A program made the position numbers and the translations under genes. The notes beneath the pieces are model-generated. The model did no database searches. It was given only the letters and a program-made list of their open reading frames with translations, and had not been told where the DNA came from. 64,000 bases of DNA from Oenanthe sinensis (taxonomy: Eukaryota; Streptophyta; Magnoliopsida; Apiales; Apiaceae): NCBI GenBank assembly GCA_028671895.1, contig CM053796.1, positions 28,518,860 through 28,582,859 on the forward strand. The letters run 5' to 3'. Below are positions 1-10,391 of this stretch, piece by piece (position 1 is the first letter of the stretch; each line of letters starts with the position of its first letter).

Positions 1-479
1 TTCCCTTTTAACTAGAGAATTTAGATTCTTGAAGTTCAAGTGAGAAAGTCTTTTATGCCAATGCCAACTTTCCCTTTCTGAGACTTTGGTGTAGAAACAA
101 CATATTTTATCCTTATTTGTAGAATCTAAATAAGCTATAAACATGCTTCCTTTCCTTACACAACAAAGTGGAACTTCTTTAGTTTTTCTATGTGATATGA
201 GGCACATATCTTTTTTAAACTCCACATTCAAATCTTTGTTGCATAATTGAGTGATGCTTAACAGATTGTTCTTCAAACTATTTACCAAAGCTTCATCTTC
301 AATGAAAATATTTCCATGAATCAATTTGCCATATCCCATAGTGAAACCAATGTTATTATCTCCAAAGGTCACCATTGGGCCAGCTTCTTCCTTGAACTGT
401 GATAGTAGAGCCTTGTCACCAGCCATGTGTCTTGAGCATCCTGTCCAAGATTCACATAACCTTCTTTTTCTTACATGTT
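1..479 (-). pseudogene. Element E pol fragment: aspartic protease and GAG-pre-integrase start
   Basis: On the minus strand the copia protease site, normally DSGCSRHM, reads WTGCSRHMAG near 424-450, so the catalytic Asp-Ser pair has changed. It is followed by the usual protease body (TFGDNN, GYGKL, LLSITQLC). At 1-60 the GAG-pre-integrase motif WHKRLSHLNFK is readable and continues beyond the window. This is the 5' end of a copia pol. The rest lies outside. Confidence 0.75.
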
Positions 480-2967
480 CCCTGCAATAAAAAACATAAC
501 AAGTTTTCTTTGGTACCCAAAATAGGTTGGGTTCTTTGTGATTAGTTGAATACATGCCAGTATTTTTAACAGACCTAAACACCTTATCATGCATTTTCTC
601 ATTTTTCTTTTCTTGAACTTCTATTTTACTGGTGCTTCAAGTACTAGATGAATTCCTAGGTGATAGTGAGTGTTTTCTTTCTTTCATTGGACTAGCAGAC
701 TTAGACCTATCAGTTTTGTGTTGCACAGATTGACTTATACATCCTTCAGCAAACTATCTTCTTAGTCTAAAACATGTATTCATCGCATTAAGATTGCATG
801 GCATGCATTCAAATTTATCACAAAAAGTCTGATTATCATGTGTAAGAGGCTTTGCATATCCACAAGCAAATTCAACATTTTTCTCAACAGGTTTCTTGCA
901 TGCATGTGTAAGATGATTTATTGAGCCACAAATTTTACAAATATTCCTAGGCGCTTTAGGAACAAATGCATAGTTGTTGTGTTTATTAATGCCAATTTTA
1001 CTCTATTTGGTTTCTTCCTCTTATCATGATTGATCTCAATTTTCTAAACATTTTGTTTTCTTTCAACATGAACATGTATGAGCTTGGTTTTGACTACTGG
1101 TTCATCTTTTTCAACAAAGGGCACTTTACTTTTAGCTTCTTGATTGTCCTCATCATTTAATTGCTGTTTGATGATCAAACTTTCTTCATCAAGTACAATA
1201 ATTGATTTCTTAAAGAAAGGAGCTTTCACATTTTTCAAGATATGAGGATTACCAAGGACTTTAACTTTCTTACCCTTTGTTGAAATAGATTTCTTTTTCT
1301 TTAGATTGTCATAGTTAAATCTAATTCCTACCTTGGAATTTTCCTGGTGTTACTTATGGAATTCTTGAATAAGAACAAATGAGTTTTGATAAGACCTGAT
1401 TTTCAATTCATTTTCAGAAATTTGCTCCCTTAGAAATTTTTCAATTTGTCCTGAGTAAATAATCTTGTTTTTCAAATACTCATTCTCCCGTTTCATGGAT
1501 TCTATGTTGACCAAGGATAATTCTAAGTTTTCATTCTTAACAGTTAATTCATCATTCACTTTCAGTAGTCTATTTATCTCTTCATAAGCAGCAGTCATAC
1601 TGATGTGTATGGTAAACATCTTAATACTTAATTCTTCAACATTTTTCTTATATTGAAAGTTTGACATGTCAATAGAGGTTAAGGTTGGTACCTGACTTGT
1701 TAAAGATGATGCTCCATCATTTGAGTTGCCTATGAGTGTCAAATTTCCATATTCCTCATCTTCATCAATATTATCCCAACATCTTCCTTCTGCTATATAT
1801 GTTTTTCTAGTCTACTTTTTCAAAAGAGCTTCATACTTGGCTTCCAACTCCAAGTAGTCTTTGTCCTTTTTAACTGGTTTTGGCTTTCCACATTCGGTAA
1901 CAAAGTGTACTAGTTCATCACAGTTATATCACCTGATTTTTTATCTATCCACAAATCCAGTTTTATAACCACCTTTGAAACTACTCCCAGGAGTTTTGCT
2001 TTTGCTTGAGGAGCTAAAGTTTGGTTTTGGCTTGAAGCTTTTATTTTCTTGAACCTCAAGTTTCCAAACGTGTTGGTCATAAAATCCATAGATTTGTTGT
2101 CCATGCTCTCAAGTTCCTCAATGGTGTAGAATTAATCTTCATTAGATTTACTCTTGACATATTCCTTATCCTCATTGTCTTTTTCAACAATCTCTTCAAT
2201 CTTCATTCTTTGGCTTGTACCAATCTTTTCCATCTTCACAGGTTCTTTGATAATCAAGGCACTGGAAATATTAGCCATTGCCTCTGTTTGCTAGAATAGA
2301 TTTCTTCTGAAAGAACTCTAGTTCATAGGTCTTTAATATTTCATACAGAGTTTCCAATGGAAGTTTTGTTAGATCCATTCCTTCTCTAATAGCATAAATC
2401 TTGTGCTCCAAATGCTCAAGAAGGGTCAACAAGAACTTCATGTTCTTTTCTTTTGTCTCATAGGCTTTTCCATGTAGCTGTAGCTCATTGATTAGTTTAT
2501 TAAACCTTTCAAAGACCTCAGTTATGCCTTCATTTGGTTTTGACTTAAAGGCTTTATATTGTGAGACTAATAGTTGTCTTTGGTTTTCTCTCACTTCTAC
2601 CGTGCCTTCACATAATAGCTATATGGTTTCCTAAATGTGCCTGGCAGTGTTGCAATTGACAACACTGTTATACATGACCATGTCTAAAGAGTCAGTCAAT
2701 ATTAACATTAGATTGTTGTCAAGAGAAACTTCTTTCCGTGTCAATGTACTGAAATGGATCTTTTGGTACCCATGTAGCTGGTATCACCTCTGAGCCACTA
2801 GTTGTTTCATAAACTAGTGTCATATACATGAAGGGCCCATTCTTCAAGATCTCAAGATACATGTAGTTTGCAGTCTTGATGAATATTAACATTTTCTTCT
2901 TCCATAGAATGTAGTTTTCTCTGTCAAATGAAGGAATCTTGATACTGTTCAGTTTATAGGAACTCAT
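480..2967 (-). pseudogene. Element E gag pseudogene (UBN2-type gag with zinc knuckles)
   Basis: The reading frame begins with ATG at 2967 and has the usual copia gag opening, with IKIPSFDRENYILWKKKM near residues 9-26. A second gag block is at 2271-2594. The first zinc knuckle, near 1925-1885, has lost its first cysteine to a stop codon. A second CX2CX4HX4C knuckle near 895-945 still has all four ligands (CKICGSINHLTHAC). A coiled-coil-like stretch rich in Glu, Lys and Leu lies at 1350-1742. The frame is broken repeatedly between these blocks, so no full gag can be made. Confidence 0.75.
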
Positions 2968-2998
2968 TTTGATCGTTGTACTGTTTTTATGTCAACAA

Positions 2999-3011
2999 CC
3001 TAGCTCTGATA
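2999..3011 (-). promoter_or_regulatory. Element E primer-binding site (initiator tRNA-Met type)
   Basis: Minus strand reads TATCAGAGCTAGG just inside the LTR. This matches the core of the plant copia site TGGTATCAGAGC with its first bases altered. Confidence 0.55.
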
Positions 3012-3016
3012 CGACT

Positions 3017-4122
3017 CGTTAGGAATGAGTAGTAGAAACTTATATAGAGGGGGGTGAATGTATAATTGATTCTTTTCCATTTTCTTTGCTAAAATGAACT
3101 ATGAATGATTGTATAGTTTGTAGCTTAAGTTAACTATGCAGTGTTTGTCAAAAATTACAGAAATAAGTAAAATAGACACACACAGTTTTAACTTTCAATC
3201 TAATTTGTATTAGATTTGAATTTGCTATAATCTGAGTTTCAACAATGAATCTTAGTTTCTTGTTCTTGAAGAAAAACAAGTGTTGCACATGTTTTCACAG
3301 TCAATTATACTATAACTAGAAACAGATAAATGAAACTTTACATTGTACACAGTCTATTTTTAGCTAAGTTGTATGACTTGACAGTCCATACCATCTGCAC
3401 CTTATCTTCTGCCTTTGTCTTATTCTTCTTTAAAGCTTTATTGTAGACTTGTCACTATCTTCATAGGTTTGACTAATCCTGATCATAATAATGCTTCATA
3501 TTACTTGTCTTGTTCTTCTGCAAATTTCTTTGAAGTACGCTCACTTAAAAAAATCGAATACTCAACCGAGTTCATATCGAGAAATCATGACATAGACTTC
3601 TCGATCAACTACTTCTGAGACTTCTCGATTAGCCTTGACTTGATATTTCTTGATTGCCTAGACTTCTCGATCATATATGGTTGTGATGACTTCTCGATCA
3701 GACTAGACTTCTCGAATGGTCTACTACCACTGACTTCTCAATCAACCTCTTCCTTAGACTTCTCGATTGCTTCATTAACTTACTTCTTGATTATGTTAAT
3801 TACTAGACTTCTCGAATGAATACTTTTTAGTACTTCTCGAATGGCTTAGATTCCTTGACTTCTCGATCAACCACTTTCTTAGACTTTTCGATCGAATACT
3901 GAACCATTGAGTGTTTTGAGACTTCTATACTAGTTGCACATCTGACGTCTCTACCAGGGTGATTCTCGATTGATTACTTGACTTGGAAGAATTCTCAGAC
4001 TGCATTTGGTGAAGTCTTCTTTGTCTTGATGCATGATCCATCTTGAATCTTCTATAAGACTTTATTCTTGACTTTTAATTACAACTAGGAATTGCAAATA
4101 GAAACATACTTCTATTTTCACA
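3017..4122 (-). repeat. Element E 5' LTR with reiterated ACTTCTCGAT motif
   Basis: The inner end has the G-rich run at 3048-3058, which in minus orientation gives the CACCCCCCTCTATA sequence also found at the ends of the B and D LTRs. Between about 3540 and 3970 the plus strand carries roughly twelve copies of ACTTCTCGAT/ACTTCTCGAA at irregular 20-50 bp spacing. The outer end is inferred, and either of two TG starts (4120 or 4122) would fit. LTR length is about 1.1 kb. Confidence 0.6.
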
Positions 4123-4174
4123 TATACATTATAAAGAACTAAGTCACCAACCTATTACAGAAGTCTTAGATGTG

Positions 4175-5921
4175 TTACATAACATGACAAGTAAATACAA
4201 CATAGTATTCTTGATTTGATCCAACAGTATCCTTGGAACTCTTACCTCCTTTCAGAACCAGGTTTTGTTTCCCCTTGTCAACACTCTCAAAAGCAGCTTG
4301 TACTCTTGGCCACATTGGCCACTCAACCAGGGTTGTCAAAGCTGGTACAGGCCACTCAACCACACTTATTGTAATGGTATCTTGACTTGTTTGTATGACA
4401 ATAGGGCCTTCATTTATCTCTATCTCTGTAATGATATCTTCACTTGGGCTTCATGCTCGGGAGGATCTTTAGTGGATGAATGTTTGTCTTTACAAGTGCG
4501 TTTGTTATGTCCTACTTGTTTGCATGTAGATCATCTAATACCTGGTTGAGTGTTCTTTCTCAGAACCTTAGATCCATCTATTGCCACCTTTTGAATGTTG
4601 TCTGATACATCATTTTCATCCCTCCTCCTTTTGTATGTTGGTCTTCCTGGTTGAGTTAATACAAAAGGTGGTCGGATAATATGACCAGATTTGGTCCATT
4701 GTGACTCACCATTCATATGATATATCATCTCTGTAACATCAACAAATGTTCTATTCATATAATATATTCATAATAACAAGACATGATTCTATAAACAAAT
4801 GTTGAGCAAAATTATAAGAATGGTAAATGATCTTCAATTTAAATACCTGAATAACATGCTTGAAATATTTTCACATGGTAAGCCAGATCAACAAAGTTAT
4901 TCAGATCCAGCTATAGTCTGTTCATTGCACAAACAACATGATGGTAATGAATACTAGTCAAGTCCCACATTCTACAACCACATGTCATCTTGTTTAAGTC
5001 AACAACAAAATTATGGCCCCTTATAGTATTTATCTAAAATTTATTGTATCATGCATATGCTGAGTAACAACCACCACTTTATATTTTATATTTCTTAACT
5101 AACTTTCTTATTTTGGGGGTAATCCCTGCATTGTCCCAGTTGTTGCACTTTTCTCTCATCATTTTCAGCCTTTTCATAAGATATTCCCTTATCATTTCTA
5201 GCATCACCAAAATTCCTTGTTGCCTAACAAACATTATTGACATGTTGGAATACTCACACATATTGTTCAAGATAATATCACACTTGTTCTCAGTTCTAAA
5301 GTGTGACCTACTCCAATGATGAGCTGGAACATTAGCTAGCCATTCGTCTGCACTTGGACTCTTCGATCTCACCCAGTCCATACAAGTGGTAAATGCTTCC
5401 ACATTAAGTGCCCTGACACATGACCATAATTTATCCTTGAGAGATCTTCTAGGAAGCTTTTGTTTGAAATTGGTGTGCATGTCTCTCACACAAAATCTAT
5501 GCTCTACAACAGGCAACAGTTGCTGAATAACATTTATCAACCCTTTTTGTCTATCACTAATAAGAGTCCAACCTAGACCATTTCTCATTTCAAGATCACT
5601 CAAAAACAGCTTCAAAAACTAGGACCATGTATCCAATCTTTCAGCATCAACCACATCATAGGCAAATGGGTACATACAATTTTTAGGATCAATACCAACT
5701 GCAGTTGTAATTTGACCTTTGTAGACACTCTTCTTATGTGTGCCGTCAAGTCCTATTATTTTTCTGCATCCCAGCTTGAAACCATGCTTCAATCCACCAA
5801 AACAAAAGTACATTCTTTTGAATACACCTGGATTCCCTGCATATGCAACTAATTTTAGTTAATAAGAAGAATACAATACATCTAAGTTACTAAAATCTAT
5901 CTACACATTATAACCTTGTTC
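4175..5921 (-). pseudogene. MULE transposase, C-terminal half (DDE core, SWIM finger, C-terminal zinc knuckle)
   Basis: In minus order: KRMYFCFGG, then the MULE core KIIGLDGTHKK and YPFAYDVVDAE (5619-5813), and SDRQKGLINVI with the FCVRDMHTNFK block (5079-5615). A SWIM-like zinc finger starting CGCRMWDLTS is near 4925-4990, where the usual third Cys appears to be Tyr. The C-terminal GRPTYKRRRDEND region and a knuckle ending HNKRTCKDKH are at about 4490-4758. A probable 78-nt intron lies at 5914-5837 (donor GTTATA, acceptor ATGCAG), just downstream of the element B insertion point. Stops and shifts, for example after 5615 and 5079, show decay. This is a cut-and-paste transposase relic, not a host FAR1/FHY3-type gene as far as can be seen. 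Confidence 0.8.
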
Positions 5922-6210
5922 TGTTAGGAATATATTCATTTGATGATGTCTAAAATACTTGAACAAGGTCTAACATAGTTTATCTGTAACAAGCTTTCTA
6001 GTCTCTGAACTTTTATTTAATTAGAGTCTAAATGGTCAACATCCATTAATAGGTGTCATTTATACTCAGAAGATTTTCAGAAGAAAATGAAACTAGAGTC
6101 TGGAAGTCAATCGGGGTCTATAGACTATCAAAGTCTATAGTCTATCAGAGACTGAAGATCATCATAGTCTATAAGGCTGAAGCTATATTTGGAAGGTGAT
6201 AAACAGAAAG
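5922..6210 (+). repeat. Element B 5' LTR, first part
   Basis: Aligns with the first part of the 3' LTR at 39633-39959 with two short deletions. It stops at 6210, where element D begins, and resumes after 17465. It includes GAAAG (6206-6210), the left target duplication of D. Confidence 0.9.
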
Positions 6211-7742
6211 TGAAAGGCATATGTCAAGGCCTATTTGTAATTAGTAGATGACAACTCAACTCATGTAAGAAATTAAAGTAAGTAATAAATACTGAGGATG
6301 GAATCAAATCGAAGAATGTCAACTAGACACAAAGAATCAACTTGTCAGAAGAATTATAATGAAGTTGCTACTCTACACCGGAAGAAGTTCATTTATATGT
6401 TCAAGCGTCGGAGAAAAATAGAGAAGCAGTTGTTCAGAAGATTCAGAAGATTCTAAGTGGCTACTACAGAAGATTCCAAAAGAAGAATGAAGACAGTGAA
6501 GCAGAAGAAGAACAGAAGACCACAGCTTAATGTTAAAGATGAAGAATATTTATTATAGTATGACATAAATGAACCAGACAGTACATTTGTGTGTCAACTA
6601 AAATAATAAATATTCATCATCTAGCTCAAGTGGTTTTATGACAAAAGACACAACGAAGACTGAAAAACTTCAAGACTGATAGCACGGTAATACAAGACGA
6701 AATAGTATTTTAATTCTACTATCAAATGTTAATTGATTATTTAATTTATCTAATTAAATTAATTCAAGTTGAATTTAATTTAATTTGTAAATTAACTAAT
6801 TAATTTAAGTAGAATTAATTTATTATAAAAGATATGACTTAATATGACTTTTAATATAATTCAAATGACTAATAAATAAGTCATACCGACTATTTATTAA
6901 TAAGTCATACCGAATTATATTAATAAAAGTCATACCGACTGAATAAAGAGAAAGTCATACCGAGCTGCTGAAATATGAGTCATACCGAGCTGCTGGAATA
7001 TGAGTCATACTGAGCTGCTGGAATATGAGTCATACCGAGGTGCTGGAATATGAGTCATACTGAGCTGCTGAAATATGAGCCATACTGAGCTGCTGAAATA
7101 TGAGTCATACCGAGTAGAATTCAATGAGTCATACCGAGCAGAATTCAATGAGTCATACCGAGCAGAATTCAATGAGTCATACCGAAGCCACTTACAATGA
7201 GTCATACCGAGCACTTTTACAGTGAGTCATACCGAGTTTTAATATGAGTCATACCGACCATTATAAGTCTTGCCCAGTATTTTTATAGTCATACAAGTGT
7301 TAAATAAGTCGTATATGACTTATTTTCAGCAAATTAAGTCATGCTGATAAAGGTCATACAAGCCTTTTTCTTCCTCTATAAATATGAGGAGATCACCTTC
7401 ATTTTTCAGTACTACTTCTCAGAGAAGAAAAATCAGATCAAATTCAGTAATTTATCTGCATTGTAATATTCACAGATTTCTGTGCTGAGTTTGGATATAA
7501 TTGTTAAATACGAACAATTCATGTCAAATTTTTTCTAGAACTTTTAATCAATTATATAACTGTTTTCTTAATATTAATTTTGTAATACTAATCAAGTTAA
7601 AATTATATCTTTCACTTGAACAGTATTTCATTCCAATTAATATTTCGCGAGTAATTAAAATAATTTTTTTAATCCAAATTATTCCGCGATTAATTTTCAG
7701 ATATTGTATTCAACCCCCCTTCTACAATATCAGGGACCAACA
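6211..7742 (+). repeat. Element D 5' LTR with 24/25-bp tandem array
   Basis: An AT-rich first part is followed by a tandem array at about 6950-7260. The units start GAGTCATACCGAG. Six are of the CTGCTG type (25 bp), three of the AGAATTC type (24 bp), and several are divergent. CCTCTATAAATATGAGG at 7373-7389 contains a TATA-like box and may be the promoter. The end carries the CAACCCCCCTTCTACAATAT region and GGGACCAACA. Confidence 0.93.
7373..7389 (+). promoter_or_regulatory. Probable TATA box region of the element D LTR promoter
   Basis: TCTATAAATATGAGG lies in the 3' third of the LTR, just after the tandem array and about 360 bp before the LTR end. This is a plausible place for the retrotransposon promoter. 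The same sequence occurs in the 3' LTR at about 17098-17112. Start-site mapping is not possible from sequence. Confidence 0.5.
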
Positions 7743-7744
7743 AT

Positions 7745-7756
7745 TGGCATCAGAGA
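7745..7756 (+). promoter_or_regulatory. Element D primer-binding site
   Basis: TGGCATCAGAGA starts three bases after the LTR end. It differs from the standard TGGTATCAGAGC at two positions and sits at the same spacing as in element B. Confidence 0.75.
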
Positions 7757-7949
7757 TGGTTGATATATTTTCATATCAGATCCAAATCAAATTCCGCGAA
7801 CTCATACAGATCTCAAAAATTATTTTAAATTCGAAATAATTTTTTATTCGAAATAATTTTTTTTTCGAAAAATTATTCTTGATCAAAAATTGTTTTAAGT
7901 CAAAAATTAAAATATTTTTTGAAACACTTAATTTTTAATCTTATTAAAG

Positions 7950-10382
7950 ATGAGTACCCAGAAAGTGACCAGTATCAAAATTCCACAGTTCGACAGAGAA
8001 CACTACAATTTGTGGAAACATAAAATGCTACTGTTTATCGGGATTGCAAATCCCAAGTATGCAAATATTTTGGCCAATGGTGTTAAACCCCCTATATCAG
8101 TTATTCTCGAACATATAGTAGATGGGGTCGTAATTCCTCACAGACCGTTTCCAAAAAGTCTATCTAACTATACAATTGAAGAAAAGGAAGCTGTGTCCCT
8201 GGACAACAATCTCAAACTGATATTGATTGAATCTCTAGACTACGTCATGTACAATCAAGTAGTCAATTGTAGAAATGCAAAACAGATTTGGGAAACAATA
8301 GAGATTATCAACGAGGGGACTGAGGAAGTCAAAGAGAATAGACTCGAAATCCTGATCTCCCAGTACGAGCAGTTTAGGTCCAACCCTGGTGAGGGTATCT
8401 CTGAGGTGTTTCAGAGATTGAACAAACTGATAAACGAGCTCAACATGAATAGGAAGTATTATCAGAATCAGGAAATCAACAGGAAGTTTCTGCTAACCCT
8501 ACCCGAGCATCTGGAGCATAGGATCGCAGCAATCCGTGAGTCTAGGGACATAAAGGAGGTAACCCTAGAAAGACTCTACGGAGTATTGAAGACATATGAG
8601 CTGGAACAGATCCAGACGAGAGAGATGTATGGGAGAGGCAAGGTTCAGAGTTCCTCCAAAGCACTGTTAGTGGAAGCACCACAGAAGATGGAAATGAAGG
8701 CTGCTGTACCTTCACTTGAGTATGTTGTTCCAGAAATTGGACATACTTCAGATAAACAAGAAGGTGGTGAATTCTACTCCCTGGAAGAACTAGATCAACT
8801 AGAAGATGAGTCTCTAGCTTTGGTTGCCACGAAGTTTGGCAACATGAGATTTCGGAGAAATCCCTCCTATAAAGTTAAATCAAATTTTGGAAGATTCCAA
8901 AGAGGAAGGTCTTCAACAGCTGAATCAAAGAGCGGCTATAAGACCGGCTTAGTGGATAGAAGCAAGTTTCGTTGCTTCAACTGCAATGAGCTAGGCCACT
9001 TTGCAACGGAGTGCAAGAAGCCTAAGCAAGGGAAAAAGAGAGAGTCTTACGAAGAGCTCAAGGAAAAGTATGATGCACTTTTGCAAAAGCATCAAGGAAA
9101 GTCCTATCTGGCAAAGGGAAAAAGCTGGGATGACTCAGATGATAGTGATGGGGAAGAGCTGGGAAATCTTGCTCTTATGGCTTCATCCGAAGAATCAAGG
9201 TCTCCTAATAGTCAAAAAGGAATAGAGGTAAATCTTTATTGCCCTAAAATGTTTAATTTAATAGGTAAAGAACTAGAGGGTGAAAGAAGTAAGGTTAAGC
9301 AACTAAGACTCGAAAATAAAGATCTAGTTGATGAGCTCGAAGTCTTAAAACAGTTAAAACGAAACAGTGACAAGTTGACTAAGAAATTAACTGAGGACTT
9401 AGCTTTTCAAGTCAATAGAGTCAGTTGTTATGTTGAAGTTGAGACCTACCTCAGAAACCAGATAGAGGAAGAAAAGAAAAGGTGTCTAGCATATAAAAAT
9501 TCCTCGTATATTGTAAAGAACCTAGTTGACCAACAGGTAATAAACAGAAAAGTTGGAATAGGCTTCGAGTACAATGAATCTGTAGGAAAGCCAAGCAACA
9601 TTACCCCATTCAAGCAAAGCGCTGAAGAAAGGGGTATTCCTCATGTTGTTAAAGACACACGCAAACCTCTTTTCATTACACCTGTAGCTGAACCCATCCT
9701 CGAGAGCTCTATACTGATCGCTTATGAGATGCAATTAGAGGATCAAGAGGAAGAGAAGAAAAGAGGAGAACAAGTAAGGGACATAAAAGGAGTAAATGTC
9801 CAAAAAGAGAAAGCTACACCCAAGACACCAGTGAAAGTTGTGGGAACTTCTGATTTCCACAAACCTGGTATAGGTGCTAAGAACTTAAAGAATAATTTGA
9901 ACAGACCTAGCAATAAGTTTGTTAGAAGTAGGGATAGTAACAATAAATGTCATTCTACTGAAAACTTTAAAACTGCTGAGAAAGTTAAAGTAGAAATTGT
10001 TAAAACTCCTACTGCTGTGAATAACATGCCTGCTATTGATGTATGCCATAAACCTTGTGGTATGTTAAATTGTATGTTATGTGCTTTTAATGCTATGACT
10101 GCTTATTTCAAACGCATGACTGCTAATAAAAAGAACATGACACTGAGACAATACATCAATAATAAATTTGCTAAATCCAAGACTGCTATTCCTTCACCTG
10201 TCAAGAAGGAAAAATATATTCCTAAGTCTAAACAAAAAGTTGTTAAGACTGTTTATAGGAAAGTAAGTACAGTCAAGGAGGATGCAGCTGTTGTTCGAAA
10301 AGGATCTGTTGTCAAAGCTGACAAAGGTCAATTCTTTAAGTATGCCGGGCCCAATCAATTTTGGGCTCCGAAGATGATCTAA
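7950..10382 (+). CDS. gag: Element D Gag polyprotein, intact 810-residue frame
   Basis: This nucleocapsid protein forms the virus-like particle and binds element RNA in the cytoplasm. ATG at 7950 opens with IKIPQFDREHYNLWKHKM, the usual copia gag start. The UBN2-type gag domain covers about residues 60-230. One zinc knuckle, CFNCNELGHFATEC, is near residues 343-356. A long coiled-coil-like segment (about residues 420-540) and a basic, Lys-rich tail ending GPNQFWAPK follow. At 810 residues it is long, as expected for Sireviruses. The TAA stop at 10380-10382 is in the same frame as pol. The frame is open throughout, unlike the gag genes of B, C and E. Confidence 0.93.
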   Translation: MSTQKVTSIKIPQFDREHYNLWKHKMLLFIGIANPKYANILANGVKPPISVILEHIVDGVVIPHRPFPKSLSNYTIEEKEAVSLDNNLKLILIESLDYVMYNQVVNCRNAKQIWETIEIINEGTEEVKENRLEILISQYEQFRSNPGEGISEVFQRLNKLINELNMNRKYYQNQEINRKFLLTLPEHLEHRIAAIRESRDIKEVTLERLYGVLKTYELEQIQTREMYGRGKVQSSSKALLVEAPQKMEMKAAVPSLEYVVPEIGHTSDKQEGGEFYSLEELDQLEDESLALVATKFGNMRFRRNPSYKVKSNFGRFQRGRSSTAESKSGYKTGLVDRSKFRCFNCNELGHFATECKKPKQGKKRESYEELKEKYDALLQKHQGKSYLAKGKSWDDSDDSDGEELGNLALMASSEESRSPNSQKGIEVNLYCPKMFNLIGKELEGERSKVKQLRLENKDLVDELEVLKQLKRNSDKLTKKLTEDLAFQVNRVSCYVEVETYLRNQIEEEKKRCLAYKNSSYIVKNLVDQQVINRKVGIGFEYNESVGKPSNITPFKQSAEERGIPHVVKDTRKPLFITPVAEPILESSILIAYEMQLEDQEEEKKRGEQVRDIKGVNVQKEKATPKTPVKVVGTSDFHKPGIGAKNLKNNLNRPSNKFVRSRDSNNKCHSTENFKTAEKVKVEIVKTPTAVNNMPAIDVCHKPCGMLNCMLCAFNAMTAYFKRMTANKKNMTLRQYINNKFAKSKTAIPSPVKKEKYIPKSKQKVVKTVYRKVSTVKEDAAVVRKGSVVKADKGQFFKYAGPNQFWAPKMI

Positions 10383-10391
10383 TCCGTTTGA

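Larger units (their letters stand above)
1..4122 (-). mobile_element. Element E: Ty1/copia (Sirevirus-like) retrotransposon, degenerate, cut by window edge
   Basis: Read on the minus strand, this stretch holds a 5' LTR (about 4122 to 3017), a primer-binding site, gag, and the start of pol running off the window at base 1. The protein order gag, zinc knuckles, aspartic protease, GAG-pre-integrase identifies Ty1/copia. The gag start resembles that of element D, so the two are probably the same lineage. Stops and frameshifts occur throughout, so it is dead. The outer LTR limit is set only approximately from a TG start on the minus strand, because the partner LTR lies outside the window. No target-site duplication can be checked. 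Confidence 0.85.

Noticed and set aside
4265..4549. Plus-strand open frame over the MULE C-terminus
   Set aside because: The minus-strand reading has recognisable MULE C-terminal motifs. The plus-strand one has none.
6950..7260. Regular 24/25-bp repeats resembling a CRISPR array
   Set aside because: Units are contiguous without unique spacers and lie in a plant LTR, present in both LTRs. They are LTR tandem repeats.
7501..7839. Open frame of 112 codons across the end of the D LTR
   Set aside because: It spans the LTR/PBS boundary, is AT-biased, and a related short frame recurs in the 3' LTR. No protein features.
9522..9943. Minus-strand open frames opposite the D gag
   Set aside because: Shadows of the intact gag frame on the other strand.
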